From Bog-473 sp052140165 (GTDB taxonomy: Bacteria > Actinomycetota > Acidimicrobiia > Acidimicrobiales > RAAP-2): a stretch of 64,000 nucleotides of DNA. Below are positions 34,264 to 46,312 of the stretch, piece after piece. Numbering within the stretch: position 1 is the first letter of the stretch; each line of letters starts with the position of its first letter. Location of the stretch: positions 20,312 through 84,311 of the forward strand of contig JBKQUM010000117.1 in NCBI GenBank assembly GCA_052140165.1, given 5' to 3'. A program made the position numbers and the translations under genes. Below the pieces are notes generated by a model, which did not search any database, had not been told where the DNA came from, and worked only from the letters and a program-made list of their open reading frames with translations.

Positions 34264-34525
34264 CGCACACTGTGCGGCAACGTCACCAGACAACCGTCGT
34301 CCGTGCGCTCCGACGCGAAGGCGACTCGCTCGGAACCGGCCCTGGCGACCTACACCTTCACCGTCACGCTCGGACCGGCGGCGATAGCTGGAACCGCTGT
34401 CGCCGCGACCATCGGCGGGGCGCGCCTCCGACGGGCGTGACCCATGGACGCGGTCGAATTCCAGCTGGGCTGTTAGAACCCATACTGCCAATGACCGATG
34501 GCAGTCGAAGACAGAAGGATCAGGC

Positions 34526-34780
34526 ATGTCAGGAACTGATGATCATCCGAATCCCGAAGACCGGATCAGCGAGCTGAAAGCGTCAATCGGCAAGTACCTC
34601 AGCGGAGCGGAGGAGCCAACCGGAGAAGCGCTCGCTGAGGTGACGAGAGCGCTCCACGAGCTGGCCGACCACGTAGAGGAGCTTGATAGACGATTCGAGA
34701 GGGTCGAGGCATCAATTCCCGAGTGGACTACGGAGGGGTGGCTGCCACCTCCCGGAAGTGACGCCGCCGAGGACCGCTGA
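34526..34780 (+). CDS. Small acidic coiled-coil protein
   Basis: 84 aa, unrecognised. The start follows AGAAGGATC at 6 bp. A heptad-like acidic helix (about 10-63: ISELKASIGKYLS, then LAEVTRALHELADHVEELDRRFERVEASI) precedes a short WTTEGWLPPP tail. Soluble. It stands alone between the acyl-CoA dehydrogenase gene and the tRNA fragment. It could be a small scaffold or regulator. Confidence 0.55.
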   Translation: MSGTDDHPNPEDRISELKASIGKYLSGAEEPTGEALAEVTRALHELADHVEELDRRFERVEASIPEWTTEGWLPPPGSDAAEDR

Positions 34781-35207
34781 CAGCCGTTGCTGCCGAGCCA
34801 GAGAACACTGAGAGCAGTCGCTCAATGTGGGTCGGGTGAGGATCACTCCCCAGTGGAGGCGCTGGCCAAGGACACCGACCGAGCCGTGAAGGATCCGGTC
34901 GTCCATGTCGGTCACGACGCGGTGAACTCCGCCCTGCTGTCGATTCTCAACCCCAACCGCTGGCAAGAGCCAGCGCGGTCCCCTATTCGACCGGATGTTT
35001 GAACGCCCTCCGGCGAGTTGGCGGCACGTGGAGCGCCCTGATGTCGGCCAGAGCCAGTGACTTATGCGACGCCGAGTACGGGCGAGGTCATCGCAGACCG
35101 GGCGAACTCGAGAAACGGCTACCGGCCCCGGCGTTGGGACACCAGGGCCGGCACGATCCACCCGGTATGAAGTGACGCAGACGCAGCCTCTGATCTCGTC
35201 TTTCTTG

Positions 35208-35251
35208 GGCGCCCCCGGAAGGATTCGAACCTTCGCGCACGGTTTAGGAAT
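35208..35251 (-). pseudogene. 3' fragment of tRNA-Arg(CCU), probable attachment-site scar
   Basis: The minus strand reads anticodon loop TTCCTAA (anticodon CCT), stem ACCGT, a T-arm GAAGG-TTCGAAT-CCTTC, then acceptor 3' strand CGGGGGC and discriminator G. The 5' half (acceptor GCCCCCG, D-arm, 5' anticodon stem) is absent: the upstream bases do not pair with ACCGT. Fragments of this kind form when a tyrosine integrase inserts an element into the 3' end of a tRNA gene. A tRNA gene damaged by an internal deletion is the alternative. Confidence 0.7.
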
Positions 35252-35503
35252 CTGACTGAGCCTGTCCAGGCAGATCGGTGCTGTCGCATTTTGGCCGTCA
35301 GAGCGGGTGGCGGAGTCCATGAGGTATCCCCTCATCCGTACAATTTGGGACGTTTGATTCCCAAGGGATTCCCAAGGCGCCCTCCGGACGCAAAGCGCTG
35401 GAGGCCGGTCATGAGACCTACTTCGATCGTTCTTGCTGTCTTGGCGAGTTTGCCCCCGTACGGGGTTTTCAGCGCTCTGCCTCGGATAGCGGAGCCCCAC
35501 TCA

Positions 35504-35520
35504 CTCCTGCAAGGCAGGAG
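35504..35520. terminator. Hairpin CTCCTGC-AAG-GCAGGAG
   Basis: A perfect 7-bp stem with a 3-nt loop in gene-poor DNA. It has no T-run on either side, so a terminator role is weakly supported; it could be an element-related fold. Confidence 0.25.
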
Positions 35521-35991
35521 GCTTCTGGCACTCTGATCCGGTTCCATCGGAATTTGCGGGACTCACAGACCTTCGGGCAGTCACTTCTTTGAGACTTGCA
35601 GGTCGCGCGGCCATGCCGACGACCGTCGAATCTGACGGAAGTGCCTGACGAGGAAGCATCTCTGTGACCTTGGACCCTGGTCCTGCACGTACGTGAGAAT
35701 CACGGTTGAGGTGGATGGCTATGTGAAGGCTGAGGGGTCATCGCAGAGCCCAAACAACAACAGAAGGTGCCAGATGGAGGAGCAGAACGACAGCGAGGAG
35801 TTTGCTCTGAGACCAGATCCAGCGGGTCGGGCGTGCCTGGGCGCCTGCGTGATTCCGCGAGAACAATCAGCGGCCGTCTCCGTGTGCATTCCTGTGGCGT
35901 TCCCAACTCTCTCGGCCTGCCGGCTAGACCGCTTTGCACCCGCCCGCTATCGATTGACCAAAGACCAACGGTTGACCACGGGTCTACACCG

Positions 35992-37134
35992 ATGAAACAG
36001 ACGATCCGAATTGGAAGCTTTGACGGGATCGAGGTCGGCGCGCACTGGAGCGTGGCGGTGATTCTCGCCTATTTCGCGTGGGGTGTCGGCGCCTATGTGC
36101 TCCCCACCCATTCCGGGCACCCCGATGTGGCCGACTGGGTCGCCGGCGTGATCGCCGCCGTGCTGCTGTTGGGCTGTCTCCTGGCCCACGAGATGTCGCA
36201 TTGTCTCGTGGCCCGGCACAATGACGTACAGGTGCGCTCAATCACTTTGTTCGCGTTCGGCGGCATCTCCCAGCTCGAGGGCGAGGCGCACACCGCGGGG
36301 GCCGACTTTCGCATTGCGGCGGTCGGCCCATCTGTCAGCCTCGCGTTGGCGGTGCTGTTCGGGGCCACACAGGCGGTGGTGGTCGCGGCGGGCGGCCACG
36401 GGCTCCTCGTCGGCGTGCTGTCCTGGCTGTGGGAGATCAATCTCCTGCTTGGGGTCTTCAACTTGATCCCGGCTGCTCCGCTCGACGGTGGTCGGGTCCT
36501 AAGAGCGGCGCTCTGGCAACGTTCCCACGACCGCTTCCGTGCCTCTATGACCGCGTCACGCGCCGGCCGCGTCTTTGCCGTCGTGCTCATCGTGCTCGGA
36601 GTGTTGGCTTTTGGATCCACCGGCAGCATCATCGCCATTTGGCCGCTCTTGATCGGGCTCTTCATCTACTTCGCTGCCCGAGGAGAAGAGCAGTACGCCT
36701 TGGTGCAATCTGCCATGGCAACTCTGACCGCAGGGCAGGTGATGACGACCGCTCTGCCATCCGCGCCGAACCGCACGACCGTCGCGGACGTCGCCACGTT
36801 GCTACGGCTCTACCGCGGCGATGTCGTTGCCGTCGTGGACGACTGCGGCCGACTGACCGGGATAGTGACCGCGCAGGCGGTCAACGCCGTCCCTCTCGAA
36901 CGACGACCTGCGACCACCGCCGACGAGATCGCTATTCCTCTCAGTGCTGTTACCTTGGCGCGGCCTGAGGAGCCGATGAGCGCGTTGCTCGAGCGTATTG
37001 CATCCAAGCAGGCACAGCCCGCACTGGTTCTTGACGCCAACGGCCGCGTGTGCGGCACCATCAGCTCATCCGATATACAACGGGCTGTCGCCTTGGGCGC
37101 GGGTCCTCGCTCGGATTCGCCGAGTTTCCCTTGA
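35992..37134 (+). CDS. Site-2 protease family (M50) metalloprotease with CBS domains
   Basis: 380 aa. The N-terminal membrane core has about six helices, with the zinc motif HEMSH (in LLAHEMSHCLVARH) and the third-ligand motif NLIPAAPLDGGRVLRA, as in SpoIVFB-type intramembrane proteases. The C-terminal region (about 240-370) has two CBS-like repeats (TAGQVMTTALPSAPNRTTVADV and GIVTAQAVNAV...SALLERIASKQAQPALVLD), which commonly bind adenine nucleotides. The SpoIVFB-like/CBS form is known from mycobacterial stress regulons. It is the first gene after the tRNA scar; long same-frame upstream codons are not family-like. Confidence 0.93.
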   Translation: MKQTIRIGSFDGIEVGAHWSVAVILAYFAWGVGAYVLPTHSGHPDVADWVAGVIAAVLLLGCLLAHEMSHCLVARHNDVQVRSITLFAFGGISQLEGEAHTAGADFRIAAVGPSVSLALAVLFGATQAVVVAAGGHGLLVGVLSWLWEINLLLGVFNLIPAAPLDGGRVLRAALWQRSHDRFRASMTASRAGRVFAVVLIVLGVLAFGSTGSIIAIWPLLIGLFIYFAARGEEQYALVQSAMATLTAGQVMTTALPSAPNRTTVADVATLLRLYRGDVVAVVDDCGRLTGIVTAQAVNAVPLERRPATTADEIAIPLSAVTLARPEEPMSALLERIASKQAQPALVLDANGRVCGTISSSDIQRAVALGAGPRSDSPSFP

Positions 37135-37289
37135 TCCGCTCGTGATGATGTAGCCCCAGCGGTAGCCGACGTGCGAGATGCTGACCGCTCGAGAACGTCC
37201 TCCTCCAGAACCTCGACTGCCGCTGCCGGCAGTCTCTCGGTTCGAGAGGACCCGCTGCTCCAGACTCATCTCTACGGCGAGGTCTGGCT

Positions 37290-40087
37290 CTACGCGAGGT
37301 CTGGCTCTCCGCACTCACGGAGGATAAAGGCGCGAGCCTCGCGCTCGAGCTGCATCGCACCCAACCAACCGGACTCGACCGGATGAATCGGGTCCCCGAT
37401 GACGACGGTGACCGAGCCGCGGCGAAGGAACTTGTGCCCTGGACGCAGCATCGACCGGGTGCCACGGATGGCCACCGGCAGGATCGGGCGGTTGGCCTCT
37501 GCAGCTGCGACGAACGCCCCGAGGTGGAATGGGCGCAGACCGGGCGCTCGGGTCAGACCCCCCTCGGGGAAGAACACCAGCGAGGCGGTCTGGGCCAAAT
37601 GGCCAAGACGCTCAGTGTCCGCGACGCCTTGGCCTGCGTCGTAACGCTCGACGAACTCGGTACCGATCCGCCGCAGCAGAAATCCGGCGACATGCTGGCG
37701 GCCCATCACCTCCCCGGCGACGAAGACAAAGTCTGAAGGCAGCCACGCGGTCAGAACGAGGGAGTCGAGCCAACTGGCATGGTTCGCTGCGACCACAAGG
37801 GTCGTGTCGGCCGGAGCGGTGATTGCACCTTGAATGTGCAAGTGGGTTCCCGAGAGCCTGACAAGGCTGCGGATGGCGGACCGGACCACACGGCGACGCG
37901 AGGCACGTCCCGGCACGATTGCCACAAGCACGAGCGTTGGCAGCCCTATGACGATGAACAGGAGCCAGACATACACGGCATAGGTGAGAGCGGACAGTGT
38001 TCGACGACGCCGCCGGAAAGCGGGCGGCACACCGCGCCAACTGAAACGGACCAACTGCCACCATGTTGACCGCGGATGGACACCGATGGCGCCCTTCCGA
38101 TACAGGTCGGCACATGCCGCCCGCCGGATCTTGCCGCTCGAAGTCTTGGGGACGGTTCCCTTGGGGGCAAGCACCACTTCGTCGGGCGGAGTCCCGAGGA
38201 GATCGACGGTAGTTGCCGCGATCGTGGCGCGGAGCTCCTCTCGCACCGACTCAGCCGTTTCGGTGGTCTCGGCGACCACGACCAACCTCTCCGTCGCGCT
38301 TTCAGCATCCTGAGTGGCGAACGCGGCCACACAGCCCTTGCGGACGTCGGGCAGCTGCCCGACGGCGGCCTCGAGATCCTCAGGGTGGAGGTTTCGTCCC
38401 GCCCGGATGATGAGGTCCTTCGAACGGCCGGTGATGAACACATCCCCACCGGCCACGTAGCCGAGGTCTCCGGTCCTGAGCCACCCGTCGTGGAACAGGG
38501 CGGCTGTAGCCTTTGAATTTCGCTGGTAACCAGCTGTCGCCGATGGGCCACGAAACTCGATCTGACCCTCGGTGCGGTCTGGCAATTCCCGAGCCGAATC
38601 GTCGACGACTCGGATCTCATAGCCGGGCAGGGGTTGGCCGGACGCCACGATGCGGAGTGTGTCGGCACCTTCCGGGAGTGCCGGAACGGCCTTCCCGTCA
38701 CGGCGCAAGCACTCGGCATCGACCGCGTCGATGAGCACCCCCCGGCCGGGAGGAGGGAAGGCAAGACCCACGGCGGCCTCCGCCAGTCCGTAGACGGGAG
38801 CGAGTGCATCGGGGCGGAGTCCGCACCGGGCAAAGCGCTGGGCGAACCGCTCCATGGTGCTGGCAGCCACGGGCTCGGCACCGTTCAACGCCATCCGCAG
38901 TGTGGAAAGGTCCAGTGTCTGCAGCTCGGAGTCTGAGACCTTTCGCAGGCAGAGCTCATAGGCGAAGTTGGGCGCCGCTGTGATCGTGCCGCGGTAGGCA
39001 TCGATTGCGGCGAGCCAGCGCGCCGGGCGAGCCAGGAATGCCAGCGGGGACATGATGACAACCGGCATGCCGAGGCACATGCTTCCGAGCCAAGCGCCGA
39101 TGAGCCCCATGTCGTGGTACAGCGGAAGCCAGCTCACAAAAACATCCCTGGGCGTCACCTCGGCCGCCTGACCCATGGCGCGGATGTTTGCCAGCACGTT
39201 GGCGTGAGAGAGAACAACGCCCTTAGGGTCGCCGGTCGACCCCGACGTGTACTGAATGAGAGCGGTGTCGTCGGGGCTGGCCCGGGGCATCGATTCGTGC
39301 GCATCGGAGCAGGCCAATTCGGTCGCGGTGGTCACGTGCCGCATGGTCTCGACGGAGGACCGCAGGAGCCGTGCCACTCCCCGTGCTTCGGGCACCGTCA
39401 CGAGCATCGTCGCCCGCGCGTTGGACAGAATCAGCGCGTGCCGGCGCAGGTGTTCCTCAATTTGCGAGGGTCGCCCAGGCGGGTAGATGGGAACCGGCAC
39501 CCCTCCCGCGAGCAGTATGCCGAGAAATGCCTCGAAATACTCTCGGCCGGTCGGCAACATGAGCGCGACGGATTCCCCGGGGACGAGATCGGCCGCCATG
39601 AGACCCTGTGCCACCGCGTTCCCGCCGTGCTTGAGATCAGCGTAGGTGAGTGCATCGTGGGAACCGTCCTCATCGAGGAGGTAAATGTGGACTTGGTCTG
39701 GATGACTCTCACAATGCCAATCGAGCACGTCGAGCAGCGTTCCGGCCCCTACGGGTAGCGCTTCGGTGCCGGTGTGGGACTGGTCGTACGTGCGTAGTGG
39801 TGTGGGCGTCGCTCTTGTTACGCCGACACCCACCGCCCGGAGCAGGTCCTCGGGTGTCTCGGCCGTGCCGAGGAGGCTCGAAGGCATGCTGGCACCGAAT
39901 GCGCTCTCGAGGCGGGCCAGGAGTTCGGCCATGGCGAGGCTGTCAAGACCCAAATCGCGGTCAAGACGGGTGCGCAACGACGATGGAGGAGGAGCGCGAC
40001 GCGGGTGGAGCTCGGCGGCGAGCTCGTCGACGATCCGCAGCACCGTGGTGCGCGCGTCCCCTGGTCGCTCGTTATCCACGTCCAGCC

Positions 40088-40091
<4 letters not shown>
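37290..40091 (-). CDS. Three-domain fusion: acyl carrier, fatty acyl-AMP ligase, PlsC-type acyltransferase
   Basis: 933 aa, GTG start overlapping the ftsH stop by 4 bp. Domains: an acyl-carrier domain (about 14-90) with phosphopantetheine site DLGLDSL (Ser51); an ANL ligase (about 115-690) with YTSGSTGDPKG (281-291), WLPLYHDMGLIG typical of fatty acyl-AMP ligases, and TGDLGYVAGGDVFITGRSKDLIIRAGRN; a short membrane-like stretch (YAVYVWLLFIVIGLPTLVLVAIV); and a C-terminal acyltransferase with NHASWLD (770-776), FPEGG and PVAIRGTRSML. It could load a fatty acid onto its own carrier and pass it to a lysophospholipid, similar in purpose to Aas but with reversed domain order and an added ACP. Confidence 0.9.
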
Positions 40092-42019
<1,928 letters not shown>

Positions 42020-42185
42020 GTCTTCCCGCTGACCACCGGGTGCTCGGGGCGCGCCGCCGCCGGGCTCGAGGCCGGCCCGGGCATGGGGACCGTCACCGGG
42101 CGTCCCGTCCCCGGGACGCACCAGCAAATGCAGCGCAGACTTGAATCCCACCCCTCGATCCTTAAGCACGCCTGCTCGTCGTACC

Positions 42186-42201
42186 AGGGACTTCTGTCAC
42201 T
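42186..42201. promoter_or_regulatory. DosR/DevR-like box 1 upstream of ftsH
   Basis: AGGGACTTCTGTCACT compares with the mycobacterial DosR core GGGACT-WWA-GTCCC with few mismatches. It lies 27 bp from box 2 and would sit near -45 of a transcript beginning around 42140. Confidence 0.45.
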
Positions 42202-42228
42202 CTCGCGAGGAATCTACGACCTGACCGT

Positions 42229-42244
42229 AGGGCCAAAGGTCCCT
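42229..42244. promoter_or_regulatory. DosR/DevR-like box 2 upstream of ftsH
   Basis: AGGGCCAAAGGTCCCT (reverse AGGGACCTTTGGCCCT) fits the palindromic DosR core GGGACC-WTN-GGCCC. The same arms AGGGCC...GGTCCCT recur at 61495-61510. Tandem boxes are usual at DosR-activated promoters. Confidence 0.6.
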
Positions 42245-42604
42245 GGCGCCTCCGGCGTGATCACCGCTCAATAGCCCCGAGGCGGGGCGGCTCACCGTGA
42301 CGGAGCGACGCAGGGTCGGCTCTGTGACGTTGTTGCCCTGGCCGCCGGTCAGCCCGGGACGCACCGTCACGAACCCTGATCGTCCTGCGGGAGCGCATCC
42401 CGCGGCCACTGGAGCTCGATCTCTTGTGAGAGCGGCATCAGCCGCGGGGTTGAATCGCACGGCTGGCGGATGTCGGCTCGGTGCTCGATGCGCGGAGGTC
42501 CCGAGAGAGCGTTTGCCACCAGGGATAGCTCCAAGGCTCGGCATAGCGGGCCAATGTGACCTCGGACCCTGGGCAGGTCGTCGCCTCGACATCAGGGTCG
42601 GACC

Positions 42605-43462
42605 ATGAGTAGAACTCCCGCGCCGTCGAGCCTCAAAGGGAGTCGTTCCATCGACAGGACAAGGCGCACCGCTCTGACTCTGGCGACGGTGGTGCTGGGA
42701 ACGTTGCTGTTGTCCGCGTGCGCCAGCACGTCGAGCACCTCGCGCACCGCTCCGCAGACCAACCTCCCTCCTCCGACGACGACCTCGAGCACTTCGGTCT
42801 CCACTGCGCCAGCCACGAGTACGCCGGCGACCAGTTCGACGACGACCACCACCACCACGACCACACCTGCCAACCTCGGGCCGGGGGCAAGCGGGCCGGC
42901 TGTCCTGGCCCTGCAGCAGCACTTGAGCTCGCTCGGCTATTGGCTCGGCACACCCGATGGCACGTTCGGCAACACCACCGAACAGGCCGTCTACGCGCTC
43001 CAGAAGGCCGCGGGCATCACCCGGGACGGCATCGTCGGGCCGGTGACAGAGCACGCCCTGGCCGAGGGGGTCGTCCCGCATCCTCGCAGTACGTCAGGAA
43101 ACGTGATCGAAGTGGATCTGGAGGATGACCTTCTGATGTTCGTAAGAGACGGGCAACTCTTGTATACGCTCAACACCTCTACGGGCGGTGGTTACACCTA
43201 CACCGACGACGGCGTGACGGCCGTCGCCGACACCCCGGTGGGACTGTTCCACGTCTACCGCCAGGTCTTCGGCATGGTGGTGGACTCGCTCGGGCAGCTG
43301 TGGTTGCCGAAGTTCTTCGATGAGGGGTTCGCGATCCACGGCGACACCGACGTGCCGCCGTACCCGGTCTCCCACGGATGTGTCAGGGTGAGCAACGAGG
43401 CGATCGAATGGATATGGTCGAGCAACCTCGCACCAATTGGCACTTCTGTCTGGGTGTACTAA
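42605..43462 (+). CDS. L,D-transpeptidase lipoprotein with peptidoglycan-binding domain
   Basis: 285 aa. Signal sequence with lipobox LSAC (36-39); then a long Thr/Ser-rich stalk (about 45-90, including a run of nine Thr); a PG_binding_1 domain (about 94-145, VLALQQHLSSLGYWLG...GIVGPVT); and a YkuD catalytic domain ending FAIHGDTDVPPYPVSHGCVRVSN with nucleophile Cys. These enzymes make 3-3 peptidoglycan cross-links or attach proteins to the wall, prominent in stationary-phase Actinobacteria. Divergent from ftsH. Confidence 0.95.
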   Translation: MSRTPAPSSLKGSRSIDRTRRTALTLATVVLGTLLLSACASTSSTSRTAPQTNLPPPTTTSSTSVSTAPATSTPATSSTTTTTTTTTPANLGPGASGPAVLALQQHLSSLGYWLGTPDGTFGNTTEQAVYALQKAAGITRDGIVGPVTEHALAEGVVPHPRSTSGNVIEVDLEDDLLMFVRDGQLLYTLNTSTGGGYTYTDDGVTAVADTPVGLFHVYRQVFGMVVDSLGQLWLPKFFDEGFAIHGDTDVPPYPVSHGCVRVSNEAIEWIWSSNLAPIGTSVWVY

Positions 43463-43687
43463 CTGAACATCGCCCGATTGCCGGTGTAGGCGGCAGCAAG
43501 GAAAGGACGGTGGTGCTGAACGTTTTTCCGTTGAGAAAGCCCCGGATGGGACAGGCGGAACTCCGTATCCTTACCGGGCGAACCTACTCAGGTGCACCGA
43601 GTTGGGTTACGGGTTCCCGTGCATCATCCCGCTGAACTCACATGCTTCTCCTAGCCGTGGATTCGCGCAGCAACCGTGCGCGGCCTT

Positions 43688-44140
43688 TCAGCGGGGCTCG
43701 CGTCCGGGGACGACCAGTATGGGGCACGAGGTGAACTCGAGAACCTGCTGGGTGACACTACCGACGTAGGGCGACCGGACCCCCCGCTCGTCGGACACGG
43801 CCATCACCACCATATCGGCCGGCCAGTCTCTCGCCTCCTCGAGTATCCGACGGAAGGGGTTGCCGACCTGCGTGCGGATCTCGACGTCTCCCTCGGGGAC
43901 ACCGAACTCGCAGACCTCCCGTCGGACGTGTTCCGCCAGGTGCTGGGCTCCCTGCTCGCGTCGCTGGCGCGACTCAGGGCCCGCGACCCGCTCGATCTCG
44001 CTCGCCACCACGCTGTCCTCCACAACCGTGAGGACCCGTATGCGAGCCCCGAGGTGCCCGGCGAGCTCGGCGGCCACGCGGGCAGCTTTGAGGCTCTCAG
44101 GAGAGTCGTCGACGGTGACCAGGATGCGTTGCAACGTCAT
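43688..44140 (-). CDS. Universal stress protein, last gene of the V-ATPase operon
   Basis: 150 aa. One UspA domain: RILVTVDDSPESLKAARVAAELAG at the start and the nucleotide-binding-type C-terminal GSVTQQVLEFTSCPILVVPG. The usual ATP loop GxxGxx(9)GS is partly kept as SDERGVRSPYVGSVTQ. The start overlaps the stop of subunit D by 4 bp, so it is translated with the ATPase. An 11-codon longer start was rejected for that reason. It suggests linkage of the rotary ATPase to a stress or dormancy response. Confidence 0.92.
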   Translation of the reverse strand: MTLQRILVTVDDSPESLKAARVAAELAGHLGARIRVLTVVEDSVVASEIERVAGPESRQRREQGAQHLAEHVRREVCEFGVPEGDVEIRTQVGNPFRRILEEARDWPADMVVMAVSDERGVRSPYVGSVTQQVLEFTSCPILVVPGREPR

Positions 44141-44763
44141 CCCGGGACTGCTCCGCGCCGACGCTTGGCCCATCGGGCGATCAGGCGTTCCTCGCGCTCG
44201 AGTTCGTCGAGTCGCAGAACGAGGTCGTGCAGCTGCACTTGGAGGGCGGGCAGTCGATGGTGCTCAATGGCGCGCAGCCGTCGTTGCGTAGAGGCCAGCT
44301 CAAATTCCACCTCTCGCAGGGCCGCGCTGGCCACGGCGTGCTGAGCAGCGGCCCGCAAGGCCTGCCCGTGGGCGGTGGCGGCCGGCGCGATGGCCGCATT
44401 CGACGACGCGGCGGCGGCGGGACGCAGAGCCGGGAGCTCGCATCGAGCTTCGTCGGGATGACGCGTCCCCATTGTGTTGCGCCAGGAAATCGAGACGGTT
44501 CCCCGGCCGACGACATCGCCCGCCGCAAGGCGGACCGCCGTGCTGCCGCCCAGAGCACAGGCCCGGCTGCCCCAACGCTCGGCGTCTTCCGCGGCACGGG
44601 CCCAGGCTGCACCGGACTGCTCAGCCATCAGAGAGAGCCGCCTCTGCTCACGGCGCAGCACCTGCCGCTTCTGGCGCAGCAGCTCCACCCCGCGCGTTGC
44701 GGTCTCGATCCGCCCCACAAGCCACAACCGCCCGGCGCGGCCCGGCGGGACATGCTCAGCCAT
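44137..44763 (-). CDS. ntpD: V/A-type ATPase subunit D (central stalk)
   Basis: 208 aa. Subunit D forms the rotor shaft in the A3B3 head. Family features: N-terminal LLRQKRQVLRREQRRL helix and the C-terminal helix LREVEFELASTQRRLRAIEHHRLPALQVQLHDLVLRLDELEREERLIARWAKR. A central Ala-rich part is variable. It overlaps subunit B by 8 bp and the universal stress protein by 4 bp. Confidence 0.93.
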   Translation of the reverse strand: MAEHVPPGRAGRLWLVGRIETATRGVELLRQKRQVLRREQRRLSLMAEQSGAAWARAAEDAERWGSRACALGGSTAVRLAAGDVVGRGTVSISWRNTMGTRHPDEARCELPALRPAAAASSNAAIAPAATAHGQALRAAAQHAVASAALREVEFELASTQRRLRAIEHHRLPALQVQLHDLVLRLDELEREERLIARWAKRRRGAVPG

Positions 44764-46312
44764 AGGGGACCTCCCCCTCAGGCTCGGTGGCCGGCTGGTC
44801 GGACGCGGGACTCCGTGGGGCGCCGCTGACGGGCTCGTGCTGCTCGCGACCGAGATGGTCGCCGAGGTAGTAGGTCGCGATGTCCGCCGCGGGCACCATG
44901 GTCAGCTCACGCTCGGGCAGGATCGAGAGGACCTGCCACGCCCGGTCGAGCGTGTCCTTCAGGGTGCGGGATTCGTCCATGTCTTGGTTGACAAGGTCAT
45001 GCGAGAACGCGTCGTTGAAGGCCAGGTATTGGCGGTCTGTCTCGGTCAGTGCCTCCATGCCGATCAAGTCGGCCAGCTCTTGGGCCGCCCTGGCCAGGGC
45101 CAGGGCGGCGACGAGCTGCCCGGCCAAAGCAAGATGATCTCCCCGGGTGCGCCCGGGGCCGGCCCCCTTGCGCATGAGCCTCGAGAGCGACGAGAGCACG
45201 TCGACCGGCGGGTAGACCCCCTCGGCATGGCGCTCGGGAGACAGCACGATCTGGCCCTCGGTGATGTAGCCGGTCAGGTCCGGCACGGGGTGGGTGATGT
45301 CCCCGCCCGGCATGGTCAAGACCGGCACCTGGGTGATGGAGCCCGGTCGACCCCGCACCCGCCCGCACCGCTCGTAAATGGACGCGAGGTCGCTATAGAG
45401 ATACCCGGGGTAGGCACGCCGGCCCGGTATCTCCCCCCGGGCTGCCGAGACCTCGCGGACAGCCTCGCAATAGCTGGTCATATCCGCCAGCACGACCAGG
45501 ACGTGATGCTGACGCTCGAACGCCAGATGTTCGGCAATGGTGAGGGCGACCCTGGGCGTGAGGATCCGCTGAACCACCGGGTCGTCTGCGGTGTCGAGCA
45601 CGAGGACGAGGTCACCGGCCGCGCTGCGGGTCTCGAGAGCCTGCACGATGGCCGCGGCATCGGCGTGCGTCAGACCCATCGCGGCCACCACCACTTTGAA
45701 GCTCTCACCGCCGGCGTTGGCTTGGGCGGCGATCTGGGCGGCCAGTTCCAGGTGCGGCAGGCCGGCCGATGAGAACACCGGCAGCTTTTGACCCCGGACG
45801 AGGGTCATCAGGGCGTCGATGACCGAGATGCCCGTAAAAACGGGGTCGGAGGGGACGTCGCGCTCGGTGGGATTGAGCGGGGCACCCGCCACCGCCCTCC
45901 GCTCGCCTGAAAGCATCGGTGGGCCACCGTCGAGCGGCTCCCCCATGCCGTTCCACACGCGCCCGAGCCAACCTTCCCCGACGGGAATGTCGAAGGGGCG
46001 CCCCTCGAAGGCCACCGATGCCCGCTCGGGGTCGATGCCACCGGTACCTTGGAGGACTTCGACGACGGCGACGTCGTGGTGCACCTCCAGGACGAGGCCG
46101 GCGCGGACCTCCCCTGAGGGCAGACGGACGCGGGCGATCTCGTCCCAGCCCACGCCCTCGACGCCTCTGACAGCCAGGAGGGGTCCCTCCACCCATGCCG
46201 CACCGCTGAACGCGACCGGGATGGGCACGGTGCCGGCGGCCGAAGGGCTCAGCGGCTCGCCGGCACCGGCACGGACCCTTCCGGGGCCTTGCGAACCGGG
46301 GGCCTGCGTCAC
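44756..46312 (-). CDS. ntpB: V/A-type ATPase subunit B (non-catalytic)
   Basis: 518 aa, GTG start overlapping subunit A by 4 bp. Subunit B pairs with A in the hexameric head and binds but does not hydrolyse ATP. Diagnostic: no Walker A Lys (RGQKLPVFSSAGLPHLELAAQIAAQA instead of GxxGxGKT), the family block VFTGISVIDALMTLVRGQKLP, LVLVLDTADDPVVQRILTPRVALTIAEHLAFE, and GYLYSDLASIYERCGRVRGRPGSITQVPVL. Both ends show Pro/Ala-rich extensions compared with typical bacterial NtpB (about 460 aa). Confidence 0.96.
   Translation of the reverse strand: MTQAPGSQGPGRVRAGAGEPLSPSAAGTVPIPVAFSGAAWVEGPLLAVRGVEGVGWDEIARVRLPSGEVRAGLVLEVHHDVAVVEVLQGTGGIDPERASVAFEGRPFDIPVGEGWLGRVWNGMGEPLDGGPPMLSGERRAVAGAPLNPTERDVPSDPVFTGISVIDALMTLVRGQKLPVFSSAGLPHLELAAQIAAQANAGGESFKVVVAAMGLTHADAAAIVQALETRSAAGDLVLVLDTADDPVVQRILTPRVALTIAEHLAFERQHHVLVVLADMTSYCEAVREVSAARGEIPGRRAYPGYLYSDLASIYERCGRVRGRPGSITQVPVLTMPGGDITHPVPDLTGYITEGQIVLSPERHAEGVYPPVDVLSSLSRLMRKGAGPGRTRGDHLALAGQLVAALALARAAQELADLIGMEALTETDRQYLAFNDAFSHDLVNQDMDESRTLKDTLDRAWQVLSILPERELTMVPAADIATYYLGDHLGREQHEPVSGAPRSPASDQPATEPEGEVPYG

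Larger units (their letters stand above)
34781..35991. other. Gene-free interval around the tRNA-Arg scar
   Basis: About 1.2 kb without a convincing gene. It contains the tRNA-Arg 3' fragment (35208-35251) and a perfect 7-bp hairpin (35504-35520). Base composition is less GC-rich than the flanks. The last 200 bp presumably include the promoter of the site-2 protease gene (TTGACC repeats at about 35956-35978), but no clear -10 pair is visible. Confidence 0.5.
42020..42604. other. Divergent intergenic region between ftsH and the L,D-transpeptidase gene
   Basis: 585 bp with no convincing gene. The ftsH-proximal part carries two DosR-like palindromes. The transpeptidase-proximal 350 bp show no recognisable operator. 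Possible 5' leaders or an N-terminal extension of FtsH occupy 42020-42169. Confidence 0.5.

Noticed and set aside
35291..35536. Possible small genes next to the tRNA fragment
   Set aside because: Frames on both strands lack ribosome sites and protein-like composition.
42740..42870. Thr/Ser codon run as a repeat element
   Set aside because: It is the coding sequence of the wall-spanning linker of the L,D-transpeptidase.
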